The notes below the pieces were generated by a model, which saw only the letters and a list, made by a program, of their open reading frames with translations, searched no databases and was not told the DNA's origin. Below, in pieces: positions 17,448 to 26,019 of a DNA stretch of 64,000 nt. The stretch is from Tamlana flava (GTDB lineage Bacteria > Bacteroidota > Bacteroidia > Flavobacteriales > Flavobacteriaceae), in assembly GCF_041287255.1 (NCBI RefSeq), contig NZ_JBGGTX010000003.1, positions 434,001 to 498,000 of the forward strand, in the 5' to 3' direction. Numbering within the stretch: the first letter of the stretch is position 1; every line of letters starts with the position of its first letter. Made by a program: the position numbers and the translations under genes.

Positions 17448-18839
17448 TTGATTAGTTTTTTCATCATCATTTACTTGTTGGCCACGCTCGGCATTGGGTT
17501 TTGGGCCTCAAAAAGAATAAAAACATCTGGTGATTTCACTCTTGCTGGAAAAAACCTAACCACATCTTTTGTTGCGGTAACCTTATTTGCTACCTGGTTT
17601 GGCAGTAGTCAAATTATGGGCAATCCTGGTTATTTCATCCAAGACGGATTCTCTTCTTATGTAACCTTAATTCTATCTGGAGGAATTTGCCTGTTTATTG
17701 TTGGGCAATTCTATGCACGCAAATTGTACAGGATGAATATCGTTACTGTAAACGATTTCTTTAGAATAAAGTACAACAAAAAACTTGAGTTAGCTTCGTC
17801 TTTATTGATGACCTTCGCCTATCCACACTGGATTGCTGCTCAATTTGTTGCCTTGGCCTATTTATTTAATGCCGTAATGGGCGTTCCTATTACTTACGGC
17901 ATTTTTATAGGTGCCGCCATTGTGGTTTTGTACACCTACATTGGTGGCATGTGGGCTGTAGCCTATACGGATATGGTTCAAAGTATCATGATTCTCTTGG
18001 GCCTATCCATACTTTTATTTGAAACGTTAAGCCGAACTGGTGGCATTGAACCCATTTTTGCAAGCCAGCCCAGAGAATTTTTCAATATTTTCCCAACTGG
18101 AGGGCTTGATGCTTGGTCAGATTACATTGCACTTTTATTGGCTTTTGTAGTTGGGGCCATACCTGTACAGGAAATATACCAACGTGTGTTTTCAGCAAAA
18201 AGTGAAAAAGCTGCCCGAAACGGTCTTTTTCTTGGTGCCATACTCTTGGTTCTTATTCCCAGCATCCCTCTGGTAATTGGCTTGGGAGGTGTTCAATTAT
18301 ATCCTGAATTAATGGCGGACAATGATTATCAAAGCGTTATTCCAAACTTGGTAAATGCTATGACCAGCACACCAGTACAAATACTTTTTTACGGAGCTAT
18401 GATATCTGCCATTTTAAGTACATCAAGCGGCGCCATGCTAGCTCCTGCAACGGTAATTGGGGAGAACCTAATTCGGCCATATGCCAAAAACCTATCGGAC
18501 AAACGCCTACTACTTTACACACGATTAAGTGTGATTTTAATCGCTATTATTTCCTGTTATTTTGCCTTTGATGATTCAGACATTGTTGGGTTGGTTGAAG
18601 CATCTTTAAGCCTCATTTTAGTGTGTCTTTTTGCGCCTTTTACATTTGGCTTATTTTGGAAAAAAGCCTCCGTGGTTGGTGCGTGGTCTGCGATTATAAT
18701 TGGTGGACTAACTTGGTTGTTTTGCTTTATTTATGATACACGAATTGACGCTACTATTTATGGAACTATTACTAGTTGCTTAAGTATGGTTATTGGAAGC
18801 ATTTTGTTTCAAGATAAAACCTATAACATTAAGGAATAA
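17448..18839 (+). CDS. Sodium:solute symporter (SSS family)
   Basis: The 463-residue protein has about 13 hydrophobic segments and SSS family motifs: the N-terminus IIIYLLATLGIGFWASKRIKTSGDFTLAGKNL split over helix 1, ATWFGSSQIMGNPG, and TYIGGMWAVAYTDMVQSIMI. It would import a small solute with sodium; the solute is unknown, though neighbours point to sugar or an ester product. The start codon is TTG: an in-frame TAG lies at 17436 and there is no ATG before the first helix. It follows the esterase gene by 89 bp, with the perfect inverted repeat between them. Confidence 0.85.
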   Translation: MISFFIIIYLLATLGIGFWASKRIKTSGDFTLAGKNLTTSFVAVTLFATWFGSSQIMGNPGYFIQDGFSSYVTLILSGGICLFIVGQFYARKLYRMNIVTVNDFFRIKYNKKLELASSLLMTFAYPHWIAAQFVALAYLFNAVMGVPITYGIFIGAAIVVLYTYIGGMWAVAYTDMVQSIMILLGLSILLFETLSRTGGIEPIFASQPREFFNIFPTGGLDAWSDYIALLLAFVVGAIPVQEIYQRVFSAKSEKAARNGLFLGAILLVLIPSIPLVIGLGGVQLYPELMADNDYQSVIPNLVNAMTSTPVQILFYGAMISAILSTSSGAMLAPATVIGENLIRPYAKNLSDKRLLLYTRLSVILIAIISCYFAFDDSDIVGLVEASLSLILVCLFAPFTFGLFWKKASVVGAWSAIIIGGLTWLFCFIYDTRIDATIYGTITSCLSMVIGSILFQDKTYNIKE

Positions 18840-18900
18840 ATTAAGTAATGTTCCTAGACTAATCCATTTAGTTTAAACTTTATTTTGTAAAAAATTTCAA

Positions 18901-18949
18901 CTAACTTCGTTTAACGACTGATATAAGTCATTAAAACGACGCATATCAT
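18901..18949. repeat. Dispersed repeat, copy A
   Basis: The 28 bp at 18922-18949 are identical to 43385-43412, and CTAACTTCG-TTA at 18901-18913 matches 43341-43353 at all but one base. The copy lies in the spacer between the symporter and the next hydrolase gene. It contains the near-palindrome GACTGATATAAGTC (18916-18929). Confidence 0.75.
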
Positions 18950-19048
18950 CGCATTAAACGAACCTTCCAAAATTCCCGAAATCATAAACCACTATTTCAT
19001 TAGCTTTGCTAAATGCAAAACGCACTTTTCTTTCGGTTTCAAAAAAGC

Positions 19049-20386
19049 ATGGTTTATTTTTTAATGCTTGTTTTTTTGCTCACCTCTTGTCATTCAACTT
19101 TAAAAGGCGAATGGCGCAGTTTGGTTGTTGGGCAAAACATTAATTACACCATAAACAACCCCAAAACTCCAGCACAAGATTTTAAAGGAGGTCATGCTAC
19201 CGTCATTTATTTAGAACATTTGCCACTCGAAAAAATCGGGCAAAATACCAACAAACAGGATATTGATTGGCTATTAAACCAAGGTTATCGGGTAATTGAA
19301 CTCGATTATAAAAATCACCCTAATGCAACAGCCACCAAAATAAACGAAGATATCATTGCCATAAACAATGCTATTGCTGACGGTTCATTTTGTGGGTTGA
19401 CCGACTGTTCTGTGTACCAAACCTATGTGTTGTTTGAAGGTTACCGCATTGCCAGAAACGTCCCCTATTTTAAGGATAATCCCACGGTTTACAACACACC
19501 CAAAGAATACACCAATGGCGATATGCTGAATATGGATATTGTTTATCCCGCTAATCCCTCAAAAAAAGTGCCCGTAATTCTATCGTTTTCTTACAGCAAC
19601 AGCTATGCGACGTTTAACCCCGAAACAGGCAAGCTAACCGATACAAACAAAAACAAGCGCACCTATTTAAAGTATACCTTTTCTGGGTTTAACGATTCGT
19701 TTTTGGAGGGACTACCGGCGCACGGCATGGCTTGGGCCATTGCAGACCACCCAAAATATTGCCCTTGGGGTGAAGGCAACCCAAAAGGTGGCGAGCCAGA
19801 AACTTACAAATCGTACCAAATCAACCCAGATGCTGCCCAAAAAGTAAAATCGGCCATCCGAACGTTACGGATTGAAGGTGAAAAATTAGGACTTTCAAAC
19901 ACTATTGGCGTTTACGGGTTCTCACGCGGTTCAACGGCAGGGGCTATGGCTATTGGAAACAAATCCGTTCCAGAATTTGAAAATACGGGGTTTCATTTAG
20001 TAGTTCCTGACAATGTGCAAGCCGCTGCCCTCGGGCCAGGTGTTTTTGATTACACCCAAATTTATAATGTTTTAAACGATGGCGACCAAAATTTGGAAAC
20101 CCGTTGCCCATGGGCTTGGGGCGATTTGGAAAACAACCGGTCTTTATGGGAAACCATGGGCGCCAGTTATTTGGTGGAATCTTCTAAAACGGCCCCTGTT
20201 CTGTTTTTTTATAACCAAGATGACGAACCGTATTACCAAGACCAAATAAAACATTTTAAGTCGAAATTGGATTCATTAAACGTACCCAATTCTAGCTTAA
20301 TTAATTACGGAAAAGGGCATTCCGTTCCTCAAAAAAATCAAGATTTAAACGTACTTTACAACTTTTTTAAAACCCATTTAAAATGA
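19049..20386 (+). CDS. Lipoprotein alpha/beta hydrolase (putative esterase)
   Basis: The product is about 445 residues from ATG 19049 (MVYFLMLVFLLTSCHS), which gives a compact lipoprotein signal with the lipobox LTSC. An upstream ATG at 19013 would add 12 residues but sits only 4 nt after a TAGCTTTG -7-like box (19001-19008), so I prefer the inner start. A nucleophile elbow GVYGFSRGSTAGAM is clear, with FFYNQDDEPYYQ and a terminal GKGHSVP offering acid and histidine. The protein is expected on the outer face of a membrane. Its stop codon overlaps the next start by 4 bp (ATGA), so the two are translationally coupled. It is probably an esterase or peptidase; substrate unknown. Confidence 0.7.
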   Translation: MVYFLMLVFLLTSCHSTLKGEWRSLVVGQNINYTINNPKTPAQDFKGGHATVIYLEHLPLEKIGQNTNKQDIDWLLNQGYRVIELDYKNHPNATATKINEDIIAINNAIADGSFCGLTDCSVYQTYVLFEGYRIARNVPYFKDNPTVYNTPKEYTNGDMLNMDIVYPANPSKKVPVILSFSYSNSYATFNPETGKLTDTNKNKRTYLKYTFSGFNDSFLEGLPAHGMAWAIADHPKYCPWGEGNPKGGEPETYKSYQINPDAAQKVKSAIRTLRIEGEKLGLSNTIGVYGFSRGSTAGAMAIGNKSVPEFENTGFHLVVPDNVQAAALGPGVFDYTQIYNVLNDGDQNLETRCPWAWGDLENNRSLWETMGASYLVESSKTAPVLFFYNQDDEPYYQDQIKHFKSKLDSLNVPNSSLINYGKGHSVPQKNQDLNVLYNFFKTHLK

Positions 20387-21324
20387 AATGGACATTCATT
20401 TTATTGATTTCAATTGGACTTTTAAGTTGTTCAGATTCAAAACAAGTCAATGTTTCCATAAACGCTGATGCAGCCCATTTTTCCGAGGGAAATGACAGCA
20501 TCCTCAAATATCAAATCGCTGAAAAATCCTTGAATGGCAAATACAAAAGAGCCAATTACATTCATCCGCTTTATGCATTGAATGGAACCGTTTTAACCGA
20601 AGATTTCCCTGAAGACCATCCGCATCATCGTGGCATATTCTGGGCATGGCATCAATTATATATTGGCGACAAACGTATAGGTGACGGTTGGGAAATTGAC
20701 CATTTTAGTTGGGATGTGGTTTCTGTTGAAGAACTCCCTCAAAAGTCTTCCGCGAAAGGGATAAAAGCTGAAGTCCTCTGGAAATCGGATTTATGGTTGG
20801 ATGCCGAAGGAAACGAAAAACCTTTTGTAAAAGAGATAACAACCTTTAAAGTTTATCCCAGAACTGAAAATTATAGACTGATAGATATTGAAATAAATTC
20901 ATTGGCTTTAGAACCCAATATGCGCATAGGCGGTTCGGAAGACGTCAAAGGTTATGGCGGATTTTCACCAAGAATTAAATTGCCAAATGATGTGGCATTT
21001 ACCAGTTCTACAGGTGAGATTATCCCAGAAAATTTACCTGTAAAAGCAGGCCCTTGGATGGATATTTCCGGTTTATTTAGTGAAACAGAAGAGCCATCAG
21101 GAATTACGATACTCTGCCATCCAATGAATCCCAAACCTATTGACCAATGGATTTTACGCAAACAGCGCAGCATGCAAAATGCTGTATATCCTTTTCCCGG
21201 AGCAGAACCCATGGTCCTTTCACAATCGCATCCTACCGTTTTAAAATACCGTATAATCATCCATAGCGGAGATGCAAAATCTTTGGATATAAATTCCATT
21301 TACTCGAATTATGTAATTCAATAA
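20383..21324 (+). CDS. DUF6807 (PmoA-like) family lipoprotein
   Basis: The 313-residue protein has a lipoprotein signal (MKWTFILLISIGLLSCSDS). It matches the DUF6807 family, which databases also name PmoA-like: IHPLYALNGTVLTEDFPEDH, HHRGIFWAWHQLYIGD, and late SGITILCHPMNPKPIDQWILR. Members often sit in polysaccharide and sugar-acid catabolic loci; the biochemical role is not established, and the PmoA name should not be read as methane oxidation. It overlaps the upstream hydrolase by 4 bp. The pair, with the symporter and two-domain esterase, forms a small catabolic locus lacking SusC/SusD genes. Confidence 0.75.
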   Translation: MKWTFILLISIGLLSCSDSKQVNVSINADAAHFSEGNDSILKYQIAEKSLNGKYKRANYIHPLYALNGTVLTEDFPEDHPHHRGIFWAWHQLYIGDKRIGDGWEIDHFSWDVVSVEELPQKSSAKGIKAEVLWKSDLWLDAEGNEKPFVKEITTFKVYPRTENYRLIDIEINSLALEPNMRIGGSEDVKGYGGFSPRIKLPNDVAFTSSTGEIIPENLPVKAGPWMDISGLFSETEEPSGITILCHPMNPKPIDQWILRKQRSMQNAVYPFPGAEPMVLSQSHPTVLKYRIIIHSGDAKSLDINSIYSNYVIQ

Positions 21325-21354
21325 AAACCGAGTCAATTTCGCTAATTTTGTATC

Positions 21355-22911
21355 ATGGTAAAAGAAATTCAACTTCGTATTTCATTAAAAGAGGAAGAAA
21401 TTAGTGGTATTTTGTTTTTAAAATCGGCCGAAAAACTGGAGATTGACAAGGCTAATATTTCGGGTATTAAAATCCTTAGAAAATCCATTGATGCTCGAAA
21501 ACCCAATATCATTTTCAATTATAAAGTAGCGGTTTTTATAAACGAAGATGTGCCTAAAACTTCCGAATACCATTTCGATTACCAAGACGTTTCAAAAGCC
21601 AAACCCATTCACATAATTGGTTTTGGCCCTGCAGGCATGTACGCCGCACTGCGTTGTATTGAGTTGGGTTTTAAACCAATTGTTTTAGAACGTGGTAAAA
21701 ATGTAAAAGCCCGTCGCCGAGATTTACGCGCCATAAACCAAGAGCATTTTGTAAACGAAGACTCCAATTACTGTTTTGGAGAAGGCGGCGCTGGCACCTA
21801 TAGTGACGGCAAACTCTACACCAGAAGTTTAAAACGTGGTGACGTAAGACGCATTTTTGAAAACTTGGTATATCACGGTGCTACCGAGCAAATTTTAGTA
21901 GACGCGCATCCACATATCGGTACGAATAAGTTACCAAAAGTGGTTCAAAATATAAGGGAAACAGTTTTAAAACATGGCGGTGAAATTCATTTTGAAACCC
22001 GTGTCTCCGATTTCAAAATTAAAAACAATAAAATATATGCTTTAGAACTTCAAAATGGTGAAGACATGGCCGTTGATAAAGTGATTTTGGCAACTGGGCA
22101 TTCGGCTAGGGATATTTTTTATTTGCTTCATAAAAAACACATTGCCATTGAGGCAAAATCGTTTGCTATGGGCGTTCGGGCAGAACATCCGCAGCATATC
22201 ATCGATTCCATTCAATATCACTGCTCCGGTGAGCGACCAGAGTTATTGCCTGCCGCATCCTATAGCTTGGTAGAACAGGTCAACGACCGAGGTGTTTATT
22301 CGTTTTGCATGTGTCCTGGCGGATTTATAGTTCCTGCTGCAACGGCCAATGGCGAAGTGGTGGTTAATGGCATGTCACCATCAAAACGGAATAATTTATA
22401 TGCCAATTCTGGAATTGTAGTTGAAATAAATGTGGATACAGATTTGCCCAAATACGAACAATTTGGCCCACTTAAAGGATTGGAATACCAAAAGAACTTG
22501 GAGAAATTGGCCTTCACTGCTGGCGGAAGAAATCAGACTGCGCCAGCACAAAGATTAACAGATTTCGTTGAAGGTAAGTTTTCAAATACATTAAACCCTT
22601 CTTCATACCAGCCGGGTTTAAATTCAGCGCCGCTTCACTCACTTTTGCCTAAACTCATAGGAAGCAGATTGCGAAAAGGCTTTGATGCCTTCGGAAGAAA
22701 AATGAAAGGCTATTACACCGAGGAAGCCAATATTGTGGGCGTGGAATCGAGAACTTCATCGCCAGTTTCGATACCAAGAACAGAACAATTGGCACATCCA
22801 CAAATAACTAATCTTTATCCTTGCGGAGAAGGCGCAGGTTATGCAGGTGGCATTGTTTCAGCTGCTATGGATGGTGAACGATGCGCAGAAGCAGCTTGTG
22901 AAACGCTTTAA
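21355..22911 (+). CDS. FAD-dependent dehydrogenase (COG2509 type)
   Basis: The 518-residue flavoprotein has an N-terminal domain (about 1-80) with a ferredoxin-like feel, then the dinucleotide-binding motif IIGFGPAGMYAALRCIELGFKP cut as IIGFGPAGMYAAL near residue 87. It carries the family-specific ENSNYCFGEGGAGTYSDGKL-like stretch (NYCFGEGGAGTYSDGKLYTR), a SVYSFCMCPGGFIVPA-like segment and a C-terminal PCGEGAGYAGGIVSAAMDGE FAD closure. The family is widespread and uncharacterised; the substrate is unknown. A TAATTTTG box at 21343-21350 abuts the ATG, suggesting a very short or no leader. Confidence 0.85.
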   Translation: MVKEIQLRISLKEEEISGILFLKSAEKLEIDKANISGIKILRKSIDARKPNIIFNYKVAVFINEDVPKTSEYHFDYQDVSKAKPIHIIGFGPAGMYAALRCIELGFKPIVLERGKNVKARRRDLRAINQEHFVNEDSNYCFGEGGAGTYSDGKLYTRSLKRGDVRRIFENLVYHGATEQILVDAHPHIGTNKLPKVVQNIRETVLKHGGEIHFETRVSDFKIKNNKIYALELQNGEDMAVDKVILATGHSARDIFYLLHKKHIAIEAKSFAMGVRAEHPQHIIDSIQYHCSGERPELLPAASYSLVEQVNDRGVYSFCMCPGGFIVPAATANGEVVVNGMSPSKRNNLYANSGIVVEINVDTDLPKYEQFGPLKGLEYQKNLEKLAFTAGGRNQTAPAQRLTDFVEGKFSNTLNPSSYQPGLNSAPLHSLLPKLIGSRLRKGFDAFGRKMKGYYTEEANIVGVESRTSSPVSIPRTEQLAHPQITNLYPCGEGAGYAGGIVSAAMDGERCAEAACETL

Positions 22912-22923
22912 ATTTTTATTCTT

Positions 22924-23484
22924 ATGACTGAAAAGCAAAAAATGCTTGCCGGGGAAATGTACAATCCATCAGACCCCGAATTAATGAAAGAAAGACATGC
23001 TGTTAGATTATTATTTCAAGAATTTAACCGTTTAGATGAAAACCATTTTGAAGAACGAAAAGCTGTTCTTTATAAAATATTTAAAAACGGTGGAGAAAAT
23101 TTATACGTAGAGCCACCCTTTTATTGTGATTACGGCAGTAACATTATTATTGGTAAAAATCTTTTTATAAATTTCAACTGCTGCATTTTGGATGTGGCCA
23201 AAGTAACCATCGGTAACAACTGCATGATTGGGCCTTATGTACAAATTTATACGGCAACACACCCTTTAGAGTTTAAAGCACGAAATGGTGGTAAAGAATA
23301 TGCCAAACCCATCATTATTGGTGACAATGTATGGATTGGCGGTAACGCTACCATTTGTCCTGGTATTACCTTGGGCAATAATGTGATTGTTGGTTCTGGT
23401 GCCGTGATAACAAAAAGCTTCCCAAATGATGTAGTTATTGCGGGAAATCCTGCCAAAATAATTAAAACCATAAATAACAACTAA
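22924..23484 (+). CDS. Sugar O-acetyltransferase (maltose/galactoside acetyltransferase type)
   Basis: The 186-residue protein has the maltose acetyltransferase N-terminal helix pair (KMLAGEMYNPSDPELMKER) and a left-handed beta-helix of hexapeptide repeats (VTIGNNCMIGPYVQIYTATH, then IIIGDNVWIGGNATICPGITLGN). The histidine in YTATHPLE is the expected catalytic base. It would transfer acetyl from acetyl-CoA to a sugar hydroxyl in the cytoplasm. It lies 12 bp after the FAD dehydrogenase gene, so co-transcription is likely. Confidence 0.9.
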   Translation: MTEKQKMLAGEMYNPSDPELMKERHAVRLLFQEFNRLDENHFEERKAVLYKIFKNGGENLYVEPPFYCDYGSNIIIGKNLFINFNCCILDVAKVTIGNNCMIGPYVQIYTATHPLEFKARNGGKEYAKPIIIGDNVWIGGNATICPGITLGNNVIVGSGAVITKSFPNDVVIAGNPAKIIKTINNN

Positions 23485-23534
23485 TTACATTCTTAATATT
23501 ATTCCTATTTTAGCAGCATTAAAAACTAACTAAA

Positions 23535-24428
23535 ATGAACGCATATATTTTTCCAGGTCAAGGCGCTCAATTCTCTGGAATGGGTTTAAACCTCTACGAA
23601 AATTCCCCATTAGCACAAGAACTGTTTGAACAAGCCAATGGCATTCTTGGTTTTAATATCACTGATATTATGTTTGAAGGGTCTGCCGAAGACCTAAAGG
23701 AAACCAAAGTGACCCAACCCGCTATATTTTTACACTCGGTGATTTTAGCCAAAACATTGGGCGACAGTTTTAAGCCCAATATGGTTGCTGGCCATTCGTT
23801 AGGTGAATTTTCAGCATTGGTGGCTAATGGCGCTTTAAATTTTGAGGACGGTTTAAAATTAGTTTCACAGCGTGCTATGGCCATGCAAAAAGCTTGTGAG
23901 CTACAACCCAGCACTATGGCGGCTGTTTTAGGATTGGACGATGACATTGTTGAAAAAATATGTGCTACAACCGAAGGTATTGTTGTGGCTGCAAACTATA
24001 ACTGCCCTGGCCAACTGGTGATTTCCGGAGAAGTTGAAGCCATCAACATGGCTTGTGAAGCTTTAAAAGCGGAAGGTGCTCGTCGTGCTTTGGTATTGCC
24101 TGTTGGCGGAGCATTCCACTCACCTTTAATGGAGCCTGCCCGTGAAGAACTGGCCGCTGCCATCGAAAACACAACCTTTAGCAAACCTAATTGCCCAATT
24201 TACCAAAACGTTACGGCCAACGCAGTAATTGATGAAAATGCTATAAAAACAAACTTAATTTCTCAATTGACTGCTCCTGTAAAATGGACGCAGTCTGTTC
24301 AACAAATGATTGCCGATGGCGCTACTTTATTTACAGAAGTTGGCCCTGGAAATGTGTTACAAGGCTTGGTTAAAAAGATAAACAGGGACGCCGAAACAGC
24401 TTCTGCAACTTTTACAACCAATAGTTAA
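23535..24428 (+). CDS. fabD: Malonyl-CoA:ACP transacylase
   Basis: The 297-residue protein loads malonyl groups from CoA onto acyl carrier protein for fatty-acid synthesis. Key motifs are visible: IFPGQGAQFSGMG at the start, the catalytic serine in VAGHSLGEFSAL (about residue 86), and the histidine region GGAFHSPLMEPAREEL (about 198). TEVGPGNVLQGLVKKI ends the domain. It is full length. The next gene, lspA, begins immediately after its stop codon (TAA then ATG), indicating a tight operon. Confidence 0.95.
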   Translation: MNAYIFPGQGAQFSGMGLNLYENSPLAQELFEQANGILGFNITDIMFEGSAEDLKETKVTQPAIFLHSVILAKTLGDSFKPNMVAGHSLGEFSALVANGALNFEDGLKLVSQRAMAMQKACELQPSTMAAVLGLDDDIVEKICATTEGIVVAANYNCPGQLVISGEVEAINMACEALKAEGARRALVLPVGGAFHSPLMEPAREELAAAIENTTFSKPNCPIYQNVTANAVIDENAIKTNLISQLTAPVKWTQSVQQMIADGATLFTEVGPGNVLQGLVKKINRDAETASATFTTNS

Positions 24429-24944
24429 ATGAAGTTAACGAAACGCTCCATCTACATTATTGCCGTTATTGTTTTAACCATAGCCGCAGACCAAATATCA
24501 AAAGTTATTGTTAGAGAAACCATAATCGGCAGGACAGAATTTAATCCTGGTGAACGCATTCATTTAATTGGCGATGCCTTTATATTGATGAATGTTGAAA
24601 ACACTGGGGCTTTTCTAGGTATGGGAAGCGATTTGAATCCTACATTAAGAATTATATTATTGCTTATTTTGCCCATTCTTGTCCTCGGATTTGTTTTACG
24701 CTACATCATAAAAGATAAATCTTTAGGCAACTGGTCTCTTTTTGCATTCGCCAGTATTATTGGTGGAGGAATCGCTAATGTTTTTGACCGCATTGTTTAT
24801 GGTTCAGTTACCGATTTCTTGTTTATAGATTTGGGAAGTGTTTTTAAAACCGGTATTTTCAACCTCGCCGATTTATCGGTCACTACTGGAATGATTATTT
24901 TGGTTGTTATAAGCTTAAAGAAGAAAAAGAAAACCGCTGAATAA
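24429..24944 (+). CDS. lspA: Lipoprotein signal peptidase (signal peptidase II)
   Basis: The 171-residue inner-membrane aspartyl protease has four hydrophobic segments and both conserved catalytic regions: the first aspartate in GGGIANVFDRIVYGSVTDF and the second in FNLADLSVTTGM. The VENTGAFLGMG box is also typical. It removes signal peptides from prolipoproteins, the class that supplies the many lipoproteins in this window. It starts at the base after the fabD stop codon. Confidence 0.95.
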   Translation: MKLTKRSIYIIAVIVLTIAADQISKVIVRETIIGRTEFNPGERIHLIGDAFILMNVENTGAFLGMGSDLNPTLRIILLLILPILVLGFVLRYIIKDKSLGNWSLFAFASIIGGGIANVFDRIVYGSVTDFLFIDLGSVFKTGIFNLADLSVTTGMIILVVISLKKKKKTAE

Positions 24945-24976
24945 AAAAAAACCGCGATGTTCATCTCGGCTTTTGT
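24943..24976. terminator. Terminator between convergent lspA and galE
   Basis: AAAACCGCGAT and ATCTCGGCTTTT arms, with one or two mismatches and a short loop, are flanked by A and T runs. They lie exactly between the two convergent genes and should serve both. Confidence 0.65.
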
Positions 24977-24993
24977 ATATCATGATTTGCAAA

Positions 24994-26019
24994 TTAGTCT
25001 TTACTTCTAACCACCTGCTCCCACTTCCAAGCGGAACGCATGGCATCATCAAGGGTTAATTTTGTTTTCCAACCCAATTCTTCATTTGCTTTAGTAGTAT
25101 CGGCATAAGCCGAAATAATATCTCCTTCTCTTCTACCAACAATTTTATAGTTCAATTTTTCACCAGAAACCTTTTCAAAAGCTTGAACAACTTCTAAAAC
25201 AGAACTTCCTTTTCCTGTCCCTAAATTAAAGGTTTCATAGTTTGCTTTGTTCTTATTTTGCAACAAACGCTCAAGTGCAACAACGTGGGCCTTTGCCAAA
25301 TCTACCACATGAATATAGTCGCGAATGCAGGTGCCATCTGGCGTTGGATAATCATCTCCGAAAACCGATAGTTGTTCACGCAAACCAATAGCCGTTTGCG
25401 TAATGAATGGCACTAGATTTTGTGGTACACCAATGGGCAATTCTCCAATTTTAGCTGATTCGTGCGCTCCAACAGGATTGAAATATCGTAAGGCTATAGC
25501 CTTTAAAATAGGTGTTACCTTGCACGTATCCTTAATAATTTCCTCGCCAATTTGTTTGGTGTTACCGTAAGGCGACTCCGCTTGTTTTACAGGAGCATTC
25601 TCCGTGATTGGCAATTCATCGGCCTGACCGTAAACCGTACATGAAGAACTAAAAATAAAACTTGCTTCTGGTAATTTCTTCAATTCCTTGAGGATGTAAA
25701 CCAAAGTACCAATATTGTTTTCATAATACAATAAAGGTTCTTTTACACTCTCTCCAACCGCTTTACTAGCCGCAAAATGTATAACCCCTTTTATATCGTT
25801 ATGCTTTGCAAAAAAAGCTTCAACACCAGCTTTATCTTTTAAATCCAGTTTTTCAAAGATTGGCTTTTTTCCTGTAATCGCCGTAATGCCATCAAGCACA
25901 TCAATTGAGGAATTTGACAAGTCATCTATAATTACTACTTCGTAGCCTTCATTCTGTAATTCAACAACGGTGTGTGATCCAATAAATCCTAATCCACCAG
26001 TTACTAATATTTTATCCAT
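24994..26019 (-). CDS. galE: UDP-glucose 4-epimerase
   Basis: The 341-residue short-chain dehydrogenase-type enzyme interconverts UDP-glucose and UDP-galactose. The NAD-binding TGGLGFIGSH is at residues 7-16, the substrate serine/threonine lies in FSSSCTVYGQ, and the catalytic tyrosine and lysine lie in SPYGNTKQIGEEI. IRDYIHVVDLAKAHV and NLGTGKGSSVLEV are typical of GalE. Its start overlaps the end of the aminotransferase gene by 8 bp, so both belong to one surface-polysaccharide operon. Confidence 0.93.
   Translation of the reverse strand: MDKILVTGGLGFIGSHTVVELQNEGYEVVIIDDLSNSSIDVLDGITAITGKKPIFEKLDLKDKAGVEAFFAKHNDIKGVIHFAASKAVGESVKEPLLYYENNIGTLVYILKELKKLPEASFIFSSSCTVYGQADELPITENAPVKQAESPYGNTKQIGEEIIKDTCKVTPILKAIALRYFNPVGAHESAKIGELPIGVPQNLVPFITQTAIGLREQLSVFGDDYPTPDGTCIRDYIHVVDLAKAHVVALERLLQNKNKANYETFNLGTGKGSSVLEVVQAFEKVSGEKLNYKIVGRREGDIISAYADTTKANEELGWKTKLTLDDAMRSAWKWEQVVRSKD

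Noticed and set aside
21301..21350. Full promoter before the FAD dehydrogenase
   Set aside because: A good -7 box (TAATTTTG) is present, but no TTG at the right distance upstream, so I mention only the box.
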